From Bacteroidales bacterium (GTDB taxonomy: Bacteria; Bacteroidota; Bacteroidia; Bacteroidales; UBA932), in the NCBI GenBank assembly GCA_024695285.1, contig JAILIM010000049.1:1-25682 (forward strand): 25,682 bases of DNA, given 5' to 3'. The position numbers were made by a program, and so were the translations under genes. A model generated the notes under the pieces. It did no database searches. It had not been told where the DNA came from and saw nothing but the letters and a program-made list of their open reading frames with translations. This document shows, in pieces, positions 22,302 to 25,682 of the stretch. Each line of letters begins with the position of its first letter. Positions within the stretch are counted from its first letter, which is position 1.

Positions 22302-23543
22302 ATGAATACCGGAGGAATCATCCTGATCGCTGTCCTGCTGGCGCTGGTGGCGTACGCGGCGTGGCTTTCCGCCCCGCCCGGTGCGCCCCGGCCCCTCATC
22401 CCGCAGGACCGGGAGGAGGCCTTGCTGAAGCACCTCCCGGAAGATACCTGCATCGGCAATTCCCTGGAGACCTTCACCGCCTTCAACCCTATGGTCGCAA
22501 GGATGGAGGAGGACATAGAAACGGCACAGAAGTACGTCCACCTGCTGTTTTATAAATACGAAGACGACGAGGTCTGCCGCCGCGTGGCGGAGCGTCTGGC
22601 GCGCAAGGCCGCAGCCGGAGTGGAGGTCCGCATCCTGGTCGACCATGCCGTCAACATGGACCGCACGCGCTTCTACGATGAATTGCGCGCCAGGGGCATC
22701 CATGTCAAGCTCTTCTCGCCCATGCACATACCTTTCCTGATACCGTCCGACAATTACCGCAATCACCGCAAGATCGTGGTCGTCGACGGCCGGGTGGCAT
22801 ACATGGGCGGGATGAACATAGCCGAACGCTACGGCATTGGCCTCGGGTGGGGGATCTGGCGGGATACCCATATCCGCATCGAGGGCCCCGCTGTGACCGG
22901 ATGCGAATTTGCCTTCGTCCGCGACTGGGCGTACAAGGGCGGCGAGCTCCTGGCCGACGCATCGTACTTTCCACCGCAGCCCCCTGCCGGCAATGTCAAC
23001 GTGGACATAGTCTGCTCCGGACCTAAAGGCGACGGCCCCCGGATCATGCAGCGTATCTGCGGCATGCTCGACGCCAGCAGGCATTACGCCTGGCTGGAAT
23101 CGCCCTACCTCATCCCCACGCGGGAGGTGCGGGATTCGCTCCTTGCCGCCGCCGGCCGCGGGGTTGACGTCCGCATCATCATTCCTCCGCGGGGCGACAG
23201 GGGAGTGCTCACGCCGCTCTGCTCCAATTCCTATGTGGAGGAGTTGCTGGAGGCCGGAGTGCGCATCTCCCGTTACCGCAGCGGCTATATGCATTCCAAA
23301 ACGGTGGTTTGCGACGACCGCTACGTGACGGTCGGCACCGCCAACATCGACCCGCGCAGCTATAAACTCAATTACGAAATAAACGCATTCATCGACGACG
23401 GGGCTTACGCCCTGCAGATGAAGTCAATCTTTGCCGCCGACGAGGCGCAGTCCGACTATATGGACCTCGCCGCCTGGAAGCGCCGTGGCCTTCTTGCCCG
23501 CGCCGCAGAAAGCTTCGCCCGTATCGGTTCGGCCCAATTCTGA
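22302..23543 (+). CDS. cls: Phospholipase D-type cardiolipin synthase
   Basis: This 413-residue inner-membrane enzyme joins phosphatidyl groups to make cardiolipin or a related phospholipid. One N-terminal hydrophobic helix (about 4-23) anchors it. Two HKD motifs mark the active site: NHRKIVVVDG with H155, K157 and D162, and MHSKTVVCDD with H331, K333 and D338. Each is followed by the usual GG.N or GTAN. It is shorter than E. coli ClsA (about 486 residues) and has only one membrane helix instead of two. The start is the ATG at 22302; a TTG two codons earlier is possible. It lies 5 bp before a CDP-alcohol phosphatidyltransferase gene, forming a lipid-synthesis pair. Another PLD-type transferase activity cannot be excluded. 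Confidence 0.85.
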   Translation: MNTGGIILIAVLLALVAYAAWLSAPPGAPRPLIPQDREEALLKHLPEDTCIGNSLETFTAFNPMVARMEEDIETAQKYVHLLFYKYEDDEVCRRVAERLARKAAAGVEVRILVDHAVNMDRTRFYDELRARGIHVKLFSPMHIPFLIPSDNYRNHRKIVVVDGRVAYMGGMNIAERYGIGLGWGIWRDTHIRIEGPAVTGCEFAFVRDWAYKGGELLADASYFPPQPPAGNVNVDIVCSGPKGDGPRIMQRICGMLDASRHYAWLESPYLIPTREVRDSLLAAAGRGVDVRIIIPPRGDRGVLTPLCSNSYVEELLEAGVRISRYRSGYMHSKTVVCDDRYVTVGTANIDPRSYKLNYEINAFIDDGAYALQMKSIFAADEAQSDYMDLAAWKRRGLLARAAESFARIGSAQF

Positions 23544-23548
23544 CGCTT

Positions 23549-24250
23549 ATGGAAAATCAACAACAGGCACAGAGGATACAGACTTCGGTACTGAACGGCA
23601 TCGAGCGCAAGGCGCTTATCTGGATGGCCGAACGCATGCCGCGCTGGGTGACGTCCGATATGCTCACGCTCGTGGGAGTGTTCGGGGCCGCGCTCATCGG
23701 AGCCGGATACGCACTTTCCGCAAACGATTACCGCTGGCTTTGGCTCTGCACTCTGGGCCTTTTCGTCAACTGGTTCGGCGATTCGCTCGACGGTACGCTT
23801 GCCCGCGTGCGCAACACCCAGAGGCCGGTTTACGGCTATTACATCGATCATACCCTGGACTGCGTCAACGAGATGATGATGTTCGTCGGCGCCGGCCTTT
23901 CCGGTTACGTGCACCTGGGTTTCGCTATGATCGCCTTCGCCCTGTACCTCATGCTTACTATCAACGTGAGCATCAACGCCCACCTGAAGAGCGAATTCAA
24001 GCTCACCTATGCCAAGATGGGCCCGACGGAGTTCCGTCTGCTGATGGTCATCGTCAATCTGCTCCTGATTTTCATCCCGTCGTTCCGGGCTCTCGAATAT
24101 GAAATAACGCTTGTCGGGAAGGCCGTCACGATGCACGCGCTCGACTTCGCCTGCCTGCTGATCATCGTGGTGCTGGCCATCATTTATGTCTGCACCATCG
24201 TTTCCGATACCCGAAAATACGCCCGGATCGACCCTCCGAAGCAGCGTTAG
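23549..24250 (+). CDS. CDP-alcohol phosphatidyltransferase
   Basis: This 233-residue integral membrane enzyme moves a phosphatidyl group from CDP-diacylglycerol to an alcohol. The family signature is intact: D78, D81-G82, A85-R86, G96, D100 and D104, in the arrangement DxxDGxxAR...GxxxDxxxD. About five to six hydrophobic segments surround it. The acceptor could be glycerol phosphate, serine, inositol phosphate or another alcohol; the motif does not tell. The start is 5 bp after the cardiolipin synthase stop, so they are co-transcribed and may act in one lipid pathway. The N-terminus MENQQQAQRIQ is hydrophilic and has no signal peptide. Confidence 0.88.
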   Translation: MENQQQAQRIQTSVLNGIERKALIWMAERMPRWVTSDMLTLVGVFGAALIGAGYALSANDYRWLWLCTLGLFVNWFGDSLDGTLARVRNTQRPVYGYYIDHTLDCVNEMMMFVGAGLSGYVHLGFAMIAFALYLMLTINVSINAHLKSEFKLTYAKMGPTEFRLLMVIVNLLLIFIPSFRALEYEITLVGKAVTMHALDFACLLIIVVLAIIYVCTIVSDTRKYARIDPPKQR

Positions 24251-24253
24251 CGT

Positions 24254-24281
24254 ATTTTTTAAAAAATTATGCCTACCTTTA
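24254..24281 (+). promoter_or_regulatory. Probable promoter of the PLP lyase gene
   Basis: TACCTTTA at 24274-24281 matches 7 of 8 positions of TAnnTTTG. It is preceded by a 14-nt perfect AT palindrome (24254-24267) that could act like an UP element or help end the upstream transcript. The leader to the ATG at 24309 would be about 24 nt. No clear -33 TTTG is present. Confidence 0.4.
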
Positions 24282-24308
24282 CCGACCAAGATATTTAGTT
24301 TTAGTGTT

Positions 24309-25682
24309 ATGCCAGTAAAATTCTACCAGCCTGAGAACCAGGTTCCCCTGGAAATGCACAAAGTCCGTGTAGTCCAGAAGCTCACCCTCCTGCCCGTGGA
24401 GGAGCGTCTTAAGAAGATCCAAGAAGCGGGAAACAACACCTTCCTTCTGCAGAACAAGGACATATATCTCGATATGCTCACCGATTCCGGCGTCAACGGA
24501 ATGTCCGACGAGCAGGTCGCGTCGATGAGCATCGCCGACGACTCCTATGCCGGCTCCGAGACCTTCAACCGCGTCAAGGCGGCCGTCAAGGAGGTATTCG
24601 GCACCGAGAACGTCCTTCCCGCACACCAGGGACGTGCCGCAGAAAACATACTGGCAGAGGCTTATGTCAAGCCCGGAATGTACACCCTCATGAACTTCCA
24701 CTTCACCACCGCCAAGGCACACATCACCCGCCTGGGCGGCGAGGTGGTCGAGCTCGTGGACAAGAAGGGCCTCATCCCCCAGACCGACGACCCGTTCAAG
24801 GGTAACTTCGACCTCAAGGCCCTCCGCAAGTGCATCAAGGACCTCGGTCCCGAGAAGGTCGCCTTCGTGCGCGTCGAGGCCGGCACCAACCTCATCGGCG
24901 GCCAGCCTGTGTCGCTCGAGAATATGCTCGCCGTCACCGACATCTGCCACGAATTCGGCATCAGGAGCATACTCGACGCCTCCCTGCTCCAGGACAACGT
25001 CTACTTCATGAAGACCCGCGAGCCCCGCTGCAAGTATATGACCACCAAGGAGATCTACCACGTGCTGGCAGACCGCTTCGACATCATCTACTTCTCCGCC
25101 CGCAAGCTCGGCTTCTCCCGTGGCGGCATCATCACCTCCCACGACAAGAAGTTCACCGACGAGATGATGGAGTTCGTCCCCCTGTACGAAGGATTCCTCA
25201 CCTACGGCGGCATGGAGGTACGTTCGATGGAAGCCATGGCAGTCGGCCTGCTGGAGTCCCTCGATATGGAATACATCAGCCAGGGTCCTGAATTCATCGC
25301 CTACCTCGTCAAGGAACTCGACGACTACGGCGTGCCCGTGATCAAGCCTGCAGGCGGCCTAGGAGCCCATCTCAACTGCTCCGAGATCGTTCCCAACATC
25401 CCTCACGACCAGTATCCCGCCGCGGCGGTGGGCGCAGCCCTTTACATCGCCGGCGGTATCAGGGGAATGGAGCGCGGTACCGTTAGCGAGCAGCGCGAAC
25501 CCGACGGCACCGAGCGCTTCGCCGAGCTGGAGCTCCAGCGTCTGGCAATGCCCCGCCGCGTCTTCACCCTCTCCCAGGTCAAGTACTGCGCCGACCGCGT
25601 CAAGTGGCTCTGGGACAACAGGGAACTCATCGGCGGCCTCAAGTGGATCTACGAGCCCAAGGTGCTCCGCTTCTTCTTCGGC
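24309..25682 (+). CDS. Tyrosine phenol-lyase/tryptophanase-family PLP enzyme (3' end cut off)
   Basis: The open frame gives 458 residues and runs off the window at ...LRFFFG, probably fewer than ten residues before the true end, judging by the family C-terminus. Members split tyrosine or tryptophan into phenol or indole, pyruvate and ammonia. Conserved blocks are ERLKKIQEAGNNTFLL (32-47), DSYAGSETF (78-86), LPAHQGRAAEN (103-113), GGQPVS (197-202), PLP lysine K266 in SARK, and RGMERG (385-390), whose first Arg binds the substrate carboxylate. HFTT (131-134) is closer to tyrosine phenol-lyase than to the FDT form of tryptophanase. Two active-site positions differ from known enzymes: the Arg after the PLP aspartate is Leu226 (DASL for DATR), and the Lys before the PLP lysine is Arg265. 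Activity may therefore differ. Translated by eye from 24309 with no stop. Confidence 0.85.
   Translation, partial: MPVKFYQPENQVPLEMHKVRVVQKLTLLPVEERLKKIQEAGNNTFLLQNKDIYLDMLTDSGVNGMSDEQVASMSIADDSYAGSETFNRVKAAVKEVFGTENVLPAHQGRAAENILAEAYVKPGMYTLMNFHFTTAKAHITRLGGEVVELVDKKGLIPQTDDPFKGNFDLKALRKCIKDLGPEKVAFVRVEAGTNLIGGQPVSLENMLAVTDICHEFGIRSILDASLLQDNVYFMKTREPRCKYMTTKEIYHVLADRFDIIYFSARKLGFSRGGIITSHDKKFTDEMMEFVPLYEGFLTYGGMEVRSMEAMAVGLLESLDMEYISQGPEFIAYLVKELDDYGVPVIKPAGGLGAHLNCSEIVPNIPHDQYPAAAVGAALYIAGGIRGMERGTVSEQREPDGTERFAELELQRLAMPRRVFTLSQVKYCADRVKWLWDNRELIGGLKWIYEPKVLRFFFG

Overview
The window looks like chromosomal DNA from a GC-rich member of the Bacteroidales. The evidence is the promoters of the Bacteroidota type (TTTG, about 20 bp, then TAnnTTTG), start codons that mostly lack Shine-Dalgarno sequences, fimbrillin-like and BACON-domain lipoproteins, a Bacteroidota-style TrmB, and an OstA-like/SurA-like envelope gene pair. 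A Rikenellaceae-like or uncultured Bacteroidales lineage is plausible, but the sequence alone cannot settle it. No rRNA, tRNA, insertion sequence or CRISPR array is visible.

Left end (1-3642): a tandem set of short stem-loops with covarying arms, then a two-gene unit (DUF4298 protein and a Y-family translesion DNA polymerase). A 44-residue peptide gene follows, coupled to a fimbrillin-like surface lipoprotein. The C-terminus of that lipoprotein looks like the variable region of a diversity-generating retroelement (DGR) target, but no reverse transcriptase or template repeat lies in the window.

Centre (3643-17391): a secreted GH13 alpha-glucan enzyme on the + strand converges, 9 bp apart, on a tightly packed eight-gene minus-strand run. 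In transcription order this run is galE, a SurA-like PPIase, a large OstA/LptA-like protein, an OPT oligopeptide transporter, pepT, an SGNH/DUF4886-like hydrolase, a phospholipid acyltransferase with a zinc ribbon, and a BASS-family transporter. It combines outer-membrane biogenesis (SurA-like, OstA-like, acyltransferase) with peptide uptake and cleavage (OPT, PepT). Most junctions are short gaps or ATGA overlaps. The OstA-like frame runs 182 bp into the OPT gene in a different phase.

Right part (17392-25682): galE and trmB diverge from two interlocking promoters, each placing the start codon 6 nt after its -7 element, so both mRNAs should be nearly leaderless. trmB is followed by a secreted CocE/NonD-type serine peptidase or esterase. 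A second peptide-plus-lipoprotein cassette comes next (40-residue peptide, then a fimbrillin-like/BACON/thioredoxin-like lipoprotein), followed by two phospholipid-synthesis genes (cardiolipin synthase-like and CDP-alcohol phosphatidyltransferase). The last gene, cut by the window edge, is a tyrosine phenol-lyase/tryptophanase-family enzyme with changed active-site residues.

The most interesting signals are the DGR-like variable region, the repeated small-peptide/lipoprotein cassette with matching ICxS motifs and the only clean AGGAGG sites seen in the window, the overlapping leaderless divergent promoters, the stem-loop array at the left edge, and the altered PLP lyase.
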